Shown here one piece after another: positions 1 through 13,900 of a stretch of 64,000 nucleotides of DNA. The number at the start of each line of letters is the position of its first letter. The first letter of the stretch is position 1. Location of the stretch: assembly GCF_009727055.1 (NCBI RefSeq), contig NC_052350.1, positions 32,414,326 through 32,478,325 on the forward strand. Direction: 5' to 3'. Source of the stretch: Benincasa hispida. Taxonomy: Eukaryota; Streptophyta; Magnoliopsida; Cucurbitales; Cucurbitaceae. The notes beneath the pieces were generated by a model. That model saw only the letters and a program-made list of their open reading frames with translations, did no database searches and had not been told where the DNA came from. Both the position numbers and the translations under genes were made by a program.

Positions 1-80
1 TTATGCCCTAGTTTATTATTTATGTACTTTGTATTTTGACTGTATTGTACACCCCACTAGCATTAGGTCAAGTGGGAGAT
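1..80 (+). mobile_element. 3' internal tail and polypurine tract of a Copia element
   Basis: This stretch ends in a purine-rich tract (aagtgggagat, 70-80) directly before an LTR that starts TGTTGGGG. The same tail, with the shared 'caccccactagc..taggacaagtgggagat' layout, occurs inverted at 34403-34480 between a decayed pol and its LTR. It is therefore the 3' end of an internal region whose coding part lies left of the window. No coding potential is visible here. Confidence 0.8.
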
Positions 81-1986
81 TGTTGGGGTTGATGCCTTAA
101 ATCTCATAGGGTCCTATAATTTGTAAAAGTTTTTGAACAAACTCATTTTTTATTTAATAAAATATATGATATTTTATTCCATATTTTAGTTGCATTAACT
201 ACAGACCAATAAACTAACATCCAAAGTTATCTTGTAGCTTAAACATATATGTAGAGATATAGGGTGGATTATGTTTAAGTGATAACCTAAATGGTCTGTA
301 ATAGATAGATAAGGCTGGGTATCTTATCCTAGTAACACTACGAGTATTGCCCGCTTTGTAGGTGTTACAATTGTTGTAAAGTGCTACAAATGATTTGATC
401 CTGAACATTCATGTATAGACATATGAGCGGGGCTATCTATACAAAGAAGTTTGTATAAGACCGGACCATGAAATGTTTAGTCTCATTATATAACATCTTT
501 CATAATAGAGACTTACATTTCACCAGGATGACCATAGGTAACATAACCTGAATCCTAAGTGAGTGGTAAACTCCTACCTATGAGGGCGGTTCTTTGATTT
601 ATATGGGTGCGAGTAGCCAGATCGTCGACTCAATAAGCCTACAATTTTGGGGATTCGTTTGATTGGGGAGTTGGGAACACAACTACACAAGAAGGAATTC
701 ATTCCTTCCCCGAGGTCGGGGTAAGTAGATAAATTGCTCCCTTATTGGTTGATACCAGGACTTGAACAATATGACGCCACACCCTCTCTTGGCCCGAGAG
801 GGGTTTAGTCATAGTTGGACTATGATCTATTGTTCATTAGAGGGATCAGTGGTAATTAAGGAGTTAAATATAACTAGAGGGAAAAACAGTAATTTTGGCC
901 CAGCTGTACTTACGAGCAATTTGTGAAGGGTCATCATACTATTGATTAGTTATATCCAATGGACAAAGAAACATATCTGTAGTGCGAAGAGTGCAGTTGT
1001 TGGTTTTAATGGAGTGCTCGACAGTTAACGGATGATGAATAATTTACTTAAAGAGTTTGATTAATTATTCATGTACCGTTGGAGCTTCAAGCTACAAGTC
1101 GATGAGGTCCCCTTGGTAGTTCAATAGGATTAAATAAGAATCAGTTTTTGGTTTAATTTGAATTGTTCAAATTAATATATGGATTTAATTATATATGATA
1201 TCATTAAGTTATTTTAGTTATAAATGATATAATTGGTATAATGTATTTTTTATACATTATGAGAAGAAATTAAATATTTGAATAAGATTCAAATATTAAT
1301 TATATGAATTAAATTCATAATTGTTAAATTTAATATAAACGTTATTTATATTAAATGTCATATGAGAGAAAAAAGAAACTACAGGTTATATTGTATATGA
1401 TACAATATTAAAACTGTAGGTTATATGTTATATTTGATATAACATATAATTTAATATATATATTATGATAAGTTTTATATATATATATTAAATATTATTT
1501 TATTTTTAAATGAAAAAGAGAGTTATAACTCCCTCCCTTTTTTCTCTCCTTTCACGTAAGTGGATGAATGGTGTTATTTGTCTTTGGATAGGAGAGAGCC
1601 TCCTTGATCGGTGTGAAAAAGTAGAGAGACAGAAACATTATGTGAGAGTTGTTGTTCTTAGAGATCAATCACAATTCCTCATCCTCCTCTCTACTCTCAA
1701 TCTTTACCTCATTCCAAAATAGTCAGAGCCCACCATTCTTGGGTTCTCTACCTGAGAATACCAAGGACACCTTCGTGGTAGTGTCCATTTCTTGATCGAG
1801 GGATTCTTGAAGAAGATCTTCAAAGGTAAGGGTTTCTGAAACTCTAAGTTTCCTTTTAATTAAACATGCTATAATTTATGTAAATGCATAATTTGTTCTT
1901 TCTTTTATATAAAAATTACTTTCTATAAAAATGGAAATTGGGACGATCTCGCTTCCGCTGAAGGTTCTCTTCAATGAGATCCTTCA
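81..1986 (+). mobile_element. Copia-family LTR A (3' LTR of an element cut by the window edge)
   Basis: The repeat starts TGTTGGGGTT right after a polypurine tract and ends ..GATCCTTCA, about 1.9 kb. Diagnostic blocks are shared with the LTRs at 2030, 30417, 32393, 36165 and 53595: 'gtataagaccggacc' near 453, 'ggcccgagaggg' near 792, the 'ccaatggacaaag' block near 955, and a terminal block 'cgcttccgct' near 1950. Because the polypurine tract lies on its left, it is a 3' LTR of a plus-strand element. The ORF at 1510-1722 inside it has no recognisable product. Confidence 0.85.
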
Positions 1987-2029
1987 ATAATAATTTGAAA
2001 CTTCAACTATTATAATGGAAGACTCAAAC

Positions 2030-3826
2030 TGTTGGAGTTAATGTCCTAAATCGAGTGTATCGTGTGGTTTGTAAAGACAAATTATATATCTAATAAAATA
2101 AAAGGTATTTTATTAATATTTAGACTGCATTAAATAAATCCAATAAACTAAGATCCAAGCTTATTTTATGAAACTTAAGCATGTATGTGGAGACATACCG
2201 GTGGATCACGTTTAAGTGATAACCTAAACGGTTTGTAATAGATGGATAAGGCAGGGTTCTTTATCCTTGTGACACTCGAATACGGTCTGCTTTGTAGATG
2301 TTACAATTGTTGTAAAGTACTACAAATGATCTGATCATGATCGTTCATGTGGAGACATGCGAGCAGGGGTATTCTATACGAAGAGTTTGTATAAGACCGG
2401 ACCGCGAAATGAATAGTCTCTATTTAACACCGTTGCTAGAAGAGACTTACACTTCACTAGGATGACCATAGGTGACTTGACCTTAATCTTAAGTAAGTTG
2501 TGAACTTTTGTGTATGAGGACAATCTTTTGATTTGTATGGATAAGAGTGACTTTATTAGCCGACTCAACAATCCTACCATTTTAGGGACTTGTCCAAGTA
2601 AGGAGCTGGGAACACAACTACACAAGATGGAATTCACTCCATTGCTGACCTTAGGAAAAGTAAACAAATTACTCCCTTAATAACTGATTTCGGGTCTTGA
2701 ACATTGAAGCCTCAACCTCTCACTGGCCCGAGAGGTGTTAGTGTGTATTTTTACCTAACTATAGTTATGAGTAATTTGTGAAGGGTCGACTCACTATTGA
2801 TTGATTATATCAGTGGACATAGAAATAAATCTACAATGCGAAGAGTGAAACTATAGGTCTTTAGTGGAGTGACTAGGTAATTAATAAAAATTGATTAATT
2901 TAACGAAAGAGTTTAATTAATTAATTTTATACCATTGAAACTTCTATTTTGTAAGTCCATAAGATCCCCTTATTAGCTCACTAAAGGATATATAAGAGGA
3001 TTGATTTTAACTGTTCAAATCAATTGTATATTAATGAAATTAATATAACATGGTAAATTATAGATGTGATCTATAATTAAGAGAGAAAAATATTTGAATA
3101 AGATTCAAATATTAAAGAGATGTATATATGAAAATTATATGTGGATTAATTCTATATTAAATATGATTTAATATAGTCGTTTATTGATTCATTAATGATT
3201 AATTAATTAATTAATTAATTTTTTAGAAGTAAAGATAAATAAACATGTGATGTTTATTTATTTATTAATTAATTATATATATTAAATTGGATTTAATATA
3301 TATGGTTATTTAATTATTGGACTAATTAATCAAATAAAAGTTATTTAATTAAATTAGAATTAGAGTAGGAATAAAAAAGATTAGGAGAAGGGGTCAACCC
3401 TCTTCTCTATAAAAAATCTTCATGGCCCATGTTTATGACACAATTGAATTGGGAATTCTGAATCATAATCTCTCACTACTTCTCTCAAAATCTCTCTTCT
3501 TTTCTCTACTACTTCTTCTTCCTCTTCCAAGTGTTGGAGACTACACATCCAATTTTTGGGATCCTAGAGAATAACAAGGTTTCACTTACTGTGGTGTCCC
3601 GGGATCATTGAACAAACGTTCTGGAGAAGATGCGGAGGGAATCGTGAAGAATTTGGGAATCTACAAAGGTAAGGTATAACTCTTCCTTCTTTTCTTCTCT
3701 CAAATGCATGCTAATCTTGATTGTTTATCCATTATGTTATTGTTTCTATACTGTATTTGTTTATGTAAAATCGAAAACAAAATTACAAGGAGATCACATA
3801 TTTCCGCTTGGGATTTGATCCCTTCA
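2030..3826 (+). mobile_element. Solo LTR B of the same Copia family, with target duplication
   Basis: It starts TGTTGGAGTT and ends ..GATCCCTTCA, about 1.8 kb, and contains the same family blocks as LTR A (for example 'gtataagaccggacc' near 2389 and 'ggcccgagaggtg' near 2726). The five bases before it (CAAAC, 2025-2029) are repeated exactly after it (CAAAC, 3827-3831). No polypurine tract precedes it and no primer-binding site follows it, so this is a solo LTR left by LTR-LTR recombination. It lies about 300 bp beyond the stop codon of the carboxypeptidase gene. Confidence 0.85.
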
Positions 3827-4132
3827 CAAACATTGAGTGGTCACTAATAGTTCATTCCACCCAAGGCAAGTTATGGGTTCAAACGCCCCCTTAGCAATCA
3901 AAAGTATTCTCTAACCGAAATAAAAATAAAATTCAAAGTACAATGATTAAAATGATATTGTTTTAACCACGTCTTTTGTTTGTAGATTTACCTAAGTTAT
4001 TCAATTAAGAGAGAGAATTTTATTCATAATATGTGAATGTGGTATATGAATTTTCATTCAAACAAGAAGGATAAGAATGAGTTTTTTTTTTTTTAATCAT
4101 CCTTTTTCAATAAAAAGATTATTAAATTTGGA

Positions 4133-7100
4133 TCATATTGGGTTTCCTTCTAACCATCGACTATAGAAATCTAATGCCTCTCTTGGCTTGTACTCAGGCA
4201 CAGTATGTCCCGCTCCCTGCACATCCATGGTTTAAAATATCAATTAAAATAAAATACTTCATTATTTTTATATATTTAGAAATCCAAATTAAAAAGAAAA
4301 ATTATTTTAAATGATAAAACTGTTAAAATATTTACAAATAATAGCAAAATATCGCAGTATATCTACGATAGACCGCGATAAACTTACTATCTATGTCTAT
4401 CATGACACACATAGTAGTTTATCGCAGTCTATCGCGGGTAAATAGTGAAATTTTGTTATATTTGTAAATATTTTGATTCATTTTTCTATATTTGAAAACA
4501 ATCATAAAAAAATTTAAAAAATATTTTTAGTTATTAAACTTGCATGAAATTAAAAATTAGTTCTTAAATTTTAGTATTAACGATTTACCTTTTTAAATTT
4601 GTAACATTTTAGTCCTTCAACTCGGATAGATAACAATTTTGTCCCTATACTCTAAAAGTTGTAATAGTGTAGTTCTTTTCATGAGAAATCTCAACAAAGT
4701 TAATGTTCTAGGTAATGAATTTCATTAAACTAAAAAGTTATAAATTTAAAAGTATAGAGACCAAATCATTACCGACTAAAATTTAAGGACTAATGTTACT
4801 TCTATAAAGATTCGTGGATCAAAAATGTTTTTTAACCAAAAATAAATTATACATTATTGTTACACAAGTTTGGATAAAATTTCAGAGCATAATTTTGAAA
4901 AGAAAACATACCTTTATGGTGATGAAAGTGAGATTGTGCTCATATCCTTGTAAATACCTTTAAGAAGAAAGAGGGAAAAAATGCTTTGATTTATCAATTA
5001 AAAAAAAGGAATATCTTTAAAAATCAACTTTGCTCTCAAAACTTCAAATATTATAATAATCTCTCCATCTCTAAATTTTCTCTTCCTTAAAAAAAATATA
5101 TATATATATATATCTATGGTTTATTTTAGACTTTATGGTTTTTTTCTATTAATGCATAAAACTTGATTTACTAATATAATTTCAAATTATTTATCTATAT
5201 TTGATAACTATTTTTTTTTTTAATTACACCATTCGGGACTGACGAACAAGTGAAAACATGTGTTTATATTAAGTTTTGTTGAATAATTTATAAAATATTT
5301 ACAACGACTCAAACGATCATTTATGTAAAGTTTTCAAAATTTAGAGATTAAAATAGAATAAATATAATAGTTCAAGATGAGTAAGAATATATTATAAACT
5401 AATATATTATAATTTTTTTTTCTTTAATGAAAATGAGAATTTGATGCATAGAAAAATATATTATAAACTTTTGTAAGATTTATGCAAAATTGACCCAAAT
5501 GGTCATTTATGTAAAATTTCAAAATTTAAATACTAAAATAGAATTCATATAAAAATTCAATGAGTAAGAATATAATATAAACTTTTTTTCTTTAATGGAA
5601 ATAGAATTTGATGCATAAAAAAATATATTATAAACTTTTTTAAGATTTATGCAAAATTGAACTAAATGGTCATTTATGTAAAATTTCAAAATTTAGATTT
5701 TAAAATAGAACTCATATAAAAATTCAAAATGAGTAAGAATATAATATAAACTTTTTTCTTTAATGAAAATAGAATTTGATGCATAGAAAAATATATTATA
5801 AACGTTTTTAAAATTTATGCAAAATTGACTCCGATGGTCATTTATGAAAAATCTTGGAATTTGTAGACTAAAATAGAATAAATATAAAAGTTCAAAAAAA
5901 TCAGAATGAAGATGAGAATTTGATGCATCGAAAAATAATATTATAAATTTAAAGAAAAAATTATGCAAAATTGACCCAAATGGTCATATATGCCAAATTT
6001 CAAAATTTTTAAAGAGTAAAATAGAATAAACATAAATATTCAAGGAATAAAAATATATTATCAAAAGGGTTGCTTTTAAATATAAAAAATTGTTGAAAAT
6101 ATTTTTAAATATAACAAAATATCACTATCTACCATCGATAAATCTTGATAGACATTGACATTTTGTTGTCAGTCTATTAAGATCTATAACAAATAAATAA
6201 TAATATTTTATTATATTTAAAAATATTTTTAACAATTTTTTCATTTAAAACATATATCCTTATAAAAAAAAATTATTAATGAAATTAAAAATTTGATGCA
6301 TTGGAAAAATATATATTTACCCTGAAACTTGGGAATTGGAGAACCATGGCCTCCATTCATCAACAATTTTGTATCCAAGTGAAGAAGTCCATGCTTGACT
6401 TCCCGTATATGGCACGCACATATCATGGTCTCCACTGTTTTAATTTTAATCATTGACAAAAATAATAAATTTTATTATTCATAATAACTTAAATAAATTC
6501 TTCCCAAATTATTATTAGAGACATACTAATTTCAAATCTAAATCTAACGATTATTAACATTTTTATTTAATAAGTTTTCGAGGAAAAAATGACTAATTGA
6601 TTAAAATATTAGGGTAAAAAAGACAAAAGAATACGACAGAAATATAGATTTAGGGTTCGTTTAGATTGAATTGAGAAAAAAAAATGTTTTTAAAAAAACT
6701 CATTTTTATTTAAACAGTTTTGATAAAAATAAATAAATAAATAAATTGATTAAAATATATTTGAAAAGCTATTTTGAGTGGTTGTCGAATACTTCAATTT
6801 TTTAAAAAATAAAATTAAACACTTGAAAATGTATTCCAAACATACCCCTAAATATGTCTAATTTTCATTTAGACTTTTTTGTTTTAAATTAGATTTATAA
6901 ACATTATTTCAATCTATAGATAAAAATGGTTTCAAATTTTAATTTTAATTTTAAACACTAAAGCTTGTTTGGCAACTATTCAATTTTGGGTTTTTTATTT
7001 TTAGTTTTTTAGAATTAAATCTATTTTCTCTCCATTTCTTATAATGGTTTGCATCTTTCTTAAATAAAAGAATTGGATTTTTTGCCAAATTTTTAATAAC

Positions 7101-7872
7101 GAAAACAAGTTCTTTAAAAATTATTTTTTAGTTTTCAAAATATGGTAAAAGGTAGATAACAAAACAAAAATTTTAGAGGTGGAAGAGATGTTCATAGACT
7201 TAATTTTCAAAAACTAAAAACCAAATGACTTTCAAATGTGGCCTACAAAACCGTAGGTTTAAGAACTTATTTTTATTTTTGAAATTTAATTAAGAATCCA
7301 TATGTTTCTTTAAGGGAGGTATTTATAAAAAAAACAACATAATTTTTTTAAAAAGGAAAACTAAGGTCCCGTTTTATAACCATTTCGCTTTTTCTTTTTA
7401 GTTCTTGAAATTAAACATATTTTCTCTCCTTTCTTACAATAATTTACATCTGTCATAAATATAATGGTAAAATTATTAGTCAAATTCTAAAAACAAAAAT
7501 AAATTTTTAAAAGCTACTTTTTTTACTTTTCAAAATTTGGTTCGATTTTTTAAACCATCGATAAAAAGTAGATAATAAAAAAATAGACATGAAAGTAGTG
7601 TCTATAGACTTAATTTTCAAAAATAAAAAAAAGTAAATAATTATAAAATTTGACCTAAAAAATTAATGAAAGGTGAGTTTAGAGACTAAATTTATAATTT
7701 AATTTAAAAAAATTAAAAGAGAAGAACAGACCTGAAAATAAGGGCTTTATAACCCTGAGAAGTAAGGTTCCTATGATAAGGAATCATGCTTCCAGCATTG
7801 TGACTGTAGCTTATCCTATGAGTACACAGCTCCCATGGACCTATCACACTTTGCTTTATTTTTTTTTTTAAA

Positions 7873-7907
<35 letters not shown>

Positions 7908-10900
7908 GAGATGAAAAAAGGAAATTAAAATAATTTATCAAAATAACATTATATATAAAATTTAATTAGTGATAGGGTTGATTTACCGGCTCAGCGTGAA
8001 TGGCCATTCTCACAGATTCGTCGTTCAACCATGTCGTTGCAACTTCGTCATTCTGTTCTTACAAAATAAATAAATAAATAACAAAAACTAACCATACATG
8101 GGAATGTGAATTAAAATAAGTCAATGACTTATTTAGATATGAAATTGAATTTGATGATTAAACTTATAAGATAAGAAAATAAAGAGAGTAAAAACTAACC
8201 ATACATAGGACAGTGGATTTGGTATTATCATGAGCTAGTTGAGGCCAAAGAGGGACGATGCCGTCGCGCACCGGCGCCCTAAACGGCCAAGCACGACCGA
8301 ACATCCGCGTCCTCACGGCCAAAGGCTTCTCCGTCTCCCCAAGTTGTTGAAAACTCGGCGGCAAATTTGTGTTGCTTTCGTTCATTTTTGTGCTTGGTGT
8401 GTGATAACATGGCTCCAATATGTCGTATATGTTTAATCCCTCTAGAGCCTAATAATTTACATCCATCAATTAATATTATACCAAAAAAAAAAACATTTAA
8501 ATTTTGATGAACACGGTTAAGATTTGGGTAAAATCCACTTTTGGTTACTTAAGGTTTGAGATGATGGGTGTTTATTTAGGTAGTTCTTGAAGTTTCCTAA
8601 GCTCATTACTTCATCGTTAATTGTCTAATGGTAAAATGACGAGGGGTTAGGTTGTTGAGAGTTGTGTATCTTGGTGATTTGAAAAATTTTAGTGCATATT
8701 TGGTAATGATTTGGTTTTTGAAAATTATACTTCTTTTCGAACAATTTCTTACTCTTGGTTTTCATATTTTCTAGGTAAGTATTTGAATTCTTAGATGGTT
8801 TCTAAAAATAAAAACACATTTTTTAAAACTAATTTTTTAATTTGCCAAAACATTTTTAGAAATTTAAATATTGTTTTCTTTTATGAGGTAATGGGCTTCC
8901 TCTCTTTTTCCCCCTCCTCCCTTGCTTCTCTCCTGTATTCAACGACTTTAGTGTCGTTGTTGTTGCATTGTCTCTCCAATACTCAAGCGTCGTCGTCACC
9001 GTCACCTCCCTTCACATTGCAAATTGGCAACGACGATAATGGTTAAAGTGCGGAAGGAGGTTGCAGCAATGATATTCTAGTGGAGGAAGGTAGCACAACG
9101 ACGACGATGAGATCATTGAAGGAGAGTAAAGGAGGAAGTGAAGGCAAGTCCACCTCATTTAAGAAAAATAATATTTAAACATTTATAATTTTCAAATCAA
9201 CAAGTTGCAATATACACACTAACTACCATATCATCTTACCATTAGTTACCTAATAATCAAAGGAGATTTAGACCATTTAGATCCATTTTTTTCGAATTTT
9301 AGAGTTAAAAATGTCACTTTTAAAATTTGAAAATTCAAACAGACATTAACTTAAATCTCAAAAACTAAAAGTATATCTCATGTCCTTAACAATTTGAAAA
9401 TTACTATATAGAGAATTATCAAATTTTAAATCGTAAGTGAAACACTTATAAAGGGAAGTACAAGTTACTATAAGACACAAAAAGAAATGGTCAAACAAAG
9501 ACAAAAATTGAACTAGAATTTAAAAATACTCTCAAAATTACAAAAACAAAATAAATTTTAATAAACCAATGTGATTTAAAACATATAAATCCAAAAGCAA
9601 TTTGGAGTGGTCTTTTGTTAAAATAATGGACATACATTCATAGGTGCAACAACTTATTAAAAGAAATTAGAAAATATTTGTAATATATTCACAATCCAAT
9701 TTTGATTTTTTATTCATATAACATTAACATCATTATACCATTCATTTCAACTAATAAAAATATTATTCACATGTGTCCACTATAATATTTAAAAAATGTC
9801 ATGTATATATTTTTTAATTTTAATAGATAAACTATCGTACCAATTTTCATTCGTTACTTTAATGAAAAAAAAAAATTTGAAGAGTATTTTGGAATAATTT
9901 TAAATTTGAAGAGTTTAAAAAAGGAAATTTTCGAATAAAATGCTAATATGGTAAAAAGTTGAGGTGTATTTTTGTAAATTAAAGTTTATTTTAGTTGGGA
10001 AATAAAATTATTGAAATAGTAAAATATAATTTAGAAAAACCCACCTGGTCAACTCGGTCAAGCTTATCAAAGCATTCGCTAGTTTGAGGGCTGTAGTAAT
10101 TTCCACCACAAGATGCTTCAGCTTCCTGCCATATAACATACAAAATCTCTCATCTTCCTAATTATTATTAGGATTAAATTATATTTTGGTCCTAAACTTT
10201 TAAAAACGTCTATTTTAATCTTTGTATTTTATTAAAAAAATGTTTACTTTAATTTCTACTATTAAGATTCTATTAACTCTTAAATAGAAGGGTAAAATGA
10301 CTTGTATTTTTAGATGATTAGACTGCCAAATAAGTTAACTGCACTAAAAAAAACTAGGATTTTAATTTTGAATTAGGTGATAAAGCTATTTTTTACAGGA
10401 GATCTCAAAAGTCATTTTGTGTTCAAGATTTTAGCCGTTTACTATTTTTTGTGTGTTGGTTGTTGACATTTTACATCACCTTCATCTTGCTTAACCTATG
10501 CTAGATGTAATTTTATTTTAGACAAACTTTATTCTTATAGATTTAACAAAATTTTAACGGCAAGGATCAAAACAAACACCTTTTATATATTCAGGAATTA
10601 AAGTGGATGTTTTTGAAAGTTTGGACACCAAAATGGAACAAGTTTTAAAGTTCAAGAACCAAAATAAGATTTAAATCTTATTTTTATTCTTTATTTTGGA
10701 TTATTTATACTTTTAAATTATATTATATATTATATTATATTATAAAAGTTGGTAAATTTGACACAAAATTTAGAACAACTCAAATAAAAACGTTGATTCT
10801 TCCTTTATATCTATCAACATGCATTTGTTTTTTATATATTATAAAAATAGTAAGGGAAAAAAGAAATTAAATAGATCAAATAAGTTATTTCTCCAAAGCT

Positions 10901-13900
10901 ATCAATCTTGGTAGGAAGAAATGCATAGAAATGATAAAATAATAGTGAATTTAAAATAACATGGAAGTAAAATTTTAAAATTAATTTTAATAGTGATGAA
11001 ATAGTAGTGAAATTTAAATTATAGTTTTTTTAATTCTTCTAAATTAATTAATAAGAGTTAACACTAAAAGTATTTAGTAAAAAATCGAGGTTAAAAATGT
11101 AAATTTTAAAATATAGAGACCAAATTGAAACAAGATTCAAATCTCAAGAATAAAATTGTAATATTTCAAAATTTATGGACAAAATTGAAATCAAACTCAA
11201 AATGTTAAGAATTAAAAGGATAACATTTTGAAACTTAAAGGTCAAATGAAAATTAAGACCAAAATCTAGGAACCAAACATGTAATTTCTCCTGTAAATAT
11301 TATTTTGGTCCTTATATTTTTCATTTTGTTTCATTTTGGTCCTTATATATACTTTCAATATAGTCATTTTGAAACTTAAAGGCCAAATAGAAACTAAGAC
11401 CAAAATCTAGGAACCAAACATGTAATTTCCTCTATAAATACTATTTTGGTTCTTATATTTTTCACTTTGTTTCATTTTGACCCTTATATATACTTTCGAT
11501 ATAGTCATTTTGGTCGCTCTATTTTTAACTTTGATTCATTTTAGTCTCTATACATTCAAAATGTCTATTTCAGTCCCTGTACTTTTAAAAAGTGACCATT
11601 CTAGTCCGATCAAAATGGTCACTCTTTTAAATTTCACCAAAATTGAGAATACAATGACCAAAATAAATATTTTGAAAACATATAGACCAAAATAAATTAA
11701 AATTCAAAATATAAGATCAAAATGAACAAAAATATATAAGCATAAAAACTAAAATAATATTTAAACCAATAATTTAAGATGATGTAAAATACAAGAACAA
11801 AATAAGTAATTTAACCAAAAACATTAAATATGAAATATATGGAGTTTAATATTAAATATACCTTAAAGATAGCGTCTGAGATGAGGGCCATGCCATATGC
11901 AAAGGGGACGAGAGCATTGCCATCAAACTTTTGGTCCGTCACACCATTCCCCACCATGTACCCCTATTAATTTCCATTAACACCTTAAATTTATTTCTCT
12001 ATTTTTTTAATTACTTTATATATATTTAATCGATTGAGTTCCAAATATAACAATCAGATCTAAATTATTAGCAATATAATACAATACAAAATAATTCGCA
12101 GATATAAAAAAAAATTTATATCCAACTCTTAGAGTATATGAGTAATAAACTATATCGTTAATAAGAGTCTATCAACGATACAGTCTATCATTAATAGATT
12201 TTGGATTTAAATCTTATTTGGTCCCTGAAGTTTGATTCTTGTTCTATTTTGGTCCTTAAACTTCCATAAACATTCTTTCTAACCCCTGAACTTTTACAAA
12301 GTGTTACTTTGGTCCCTACTATTATGATTCTATTAACTCTTAAACATAATAGTGAAATGAATTGTATTTTTGGATGGCTAGGTAGCCAAATAAGTTAGTC
12401 ATGCTAATAAATATAGGGTAGCAATTCTGAATTAGGTGATAACGTGATTTTCTATCAGAGATCACAAAAGTCATTTTATATCCAAGATTTTGACGTTCAC
12501 TATTTTGATACTTTAATTGATGATATTTTACTTCACTTTCGTATTCCTCAACCCATTATTGAGATGTAATTTCATCCTTAAATATTTTTCATCTTTAAAA
12601 TGTAAATATAATTTTAATAGTAGGGACCAAAATAAACATTTTTAAAAGTTTAGGGACTAAAACGGACATTTTTATTTTAAATTTAAAAATCAAAATAAAA
12701 AAAATTCAAAGTTCAAGGATCAAAATAGAACTTAAATTTACTATATTTTCAGTCTTTTAAATATTAATATACATTTAGTTATTAGTTCTAGAAGTGTTTC
12801 AAATTAAATTAAAATAAAATAAAATAAAATTTCTGACATTTTACTTTATAAGTTATACGCACCTTTAAATTTATGACGGGTACAACTCCACTTTTGAGCC
12901 CTACATCCATTAATAAATGATTTTAGATATTACTATTCCACAATTTTCTAAATAAATATTAAATATAAGATATTATTAGTTTCAAAGATCATTTAAACAT
13001 TAGGTGATCGTCATTGTAAGTCATCAAGTCCAAATTTCAAGAACTTCAAATTACACACCAGTTTCCAACTAAAAAGTTTTAGGTTCGAATCCTATAAAAA
13101 GGAAAAAAAAAAACTCTTCTTTTGAGCTAGTTTATCATCTTTTGTTCGTGCTATAAAAAAAAGATTCAAGTTAACAAACAACTCTATTATAGATCTTCAT
13201 ATTTAAAGTTGGTTAAGATACGGTAAATCTTAAATTTTGTTAATTAAAAGTAATTACTATCCGCAAGCAAAAACACTCTACACAAATTTTCAAAATTTAT
13301 TAAGAGAAGATTATTATTTCACATTAGAAAAATCGACAATGAACGGACAATAGAGATTACCGATCAAAATAGTATTTTAACCACAAAAGTTTATCCAAGT
13401 TGTAAATTTCTAAACTAAGAATGAGAAGATATTTTAAGAGTAGTGTTTGCTAAAAATCTAAAAGTATTTTTTTATAAGTTTAAATATAATTTAAATTTAA
13501 GCCCTAAACAATAAATTTAAAACAAATTGTTAAAAAAAAAACTAAAATTAAAAAGAAAAAAGGGGAAAAAATACCTTTAACAAGTTGAGAAGCAAGTGTA
13601 GGGACATAGATGCCTGCAAAAGACTCTCCTGCTATGTAAAATGGATTTTTAAGGAACTCTGGAAATTCCTTAAACCACTGCCTCCATTTCAATTTTTTTA
13701 TATAATATAGTCAGAGATAAAAAGAAAATCATATATCAGTTTTTATTTATTTCGTATATAAATTTTTATCGATAGAAAAAATATCAAACTATTTATAATA
13801 ATAACAAAAAAAATATTGATAGATACTGTCTATAAACCTCTATCAATTTCTATTAGTAATAAATACTGATAGACTCTCCGTGTCTATTACAACTATAATT

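Noticed and set aside
6241..6459. 72-residue ORF on the minus strand
   Set aside because: Wrong-frame reading over carboxypeptidase exon 12; the correct frame gives the GDHDMCVP motif.
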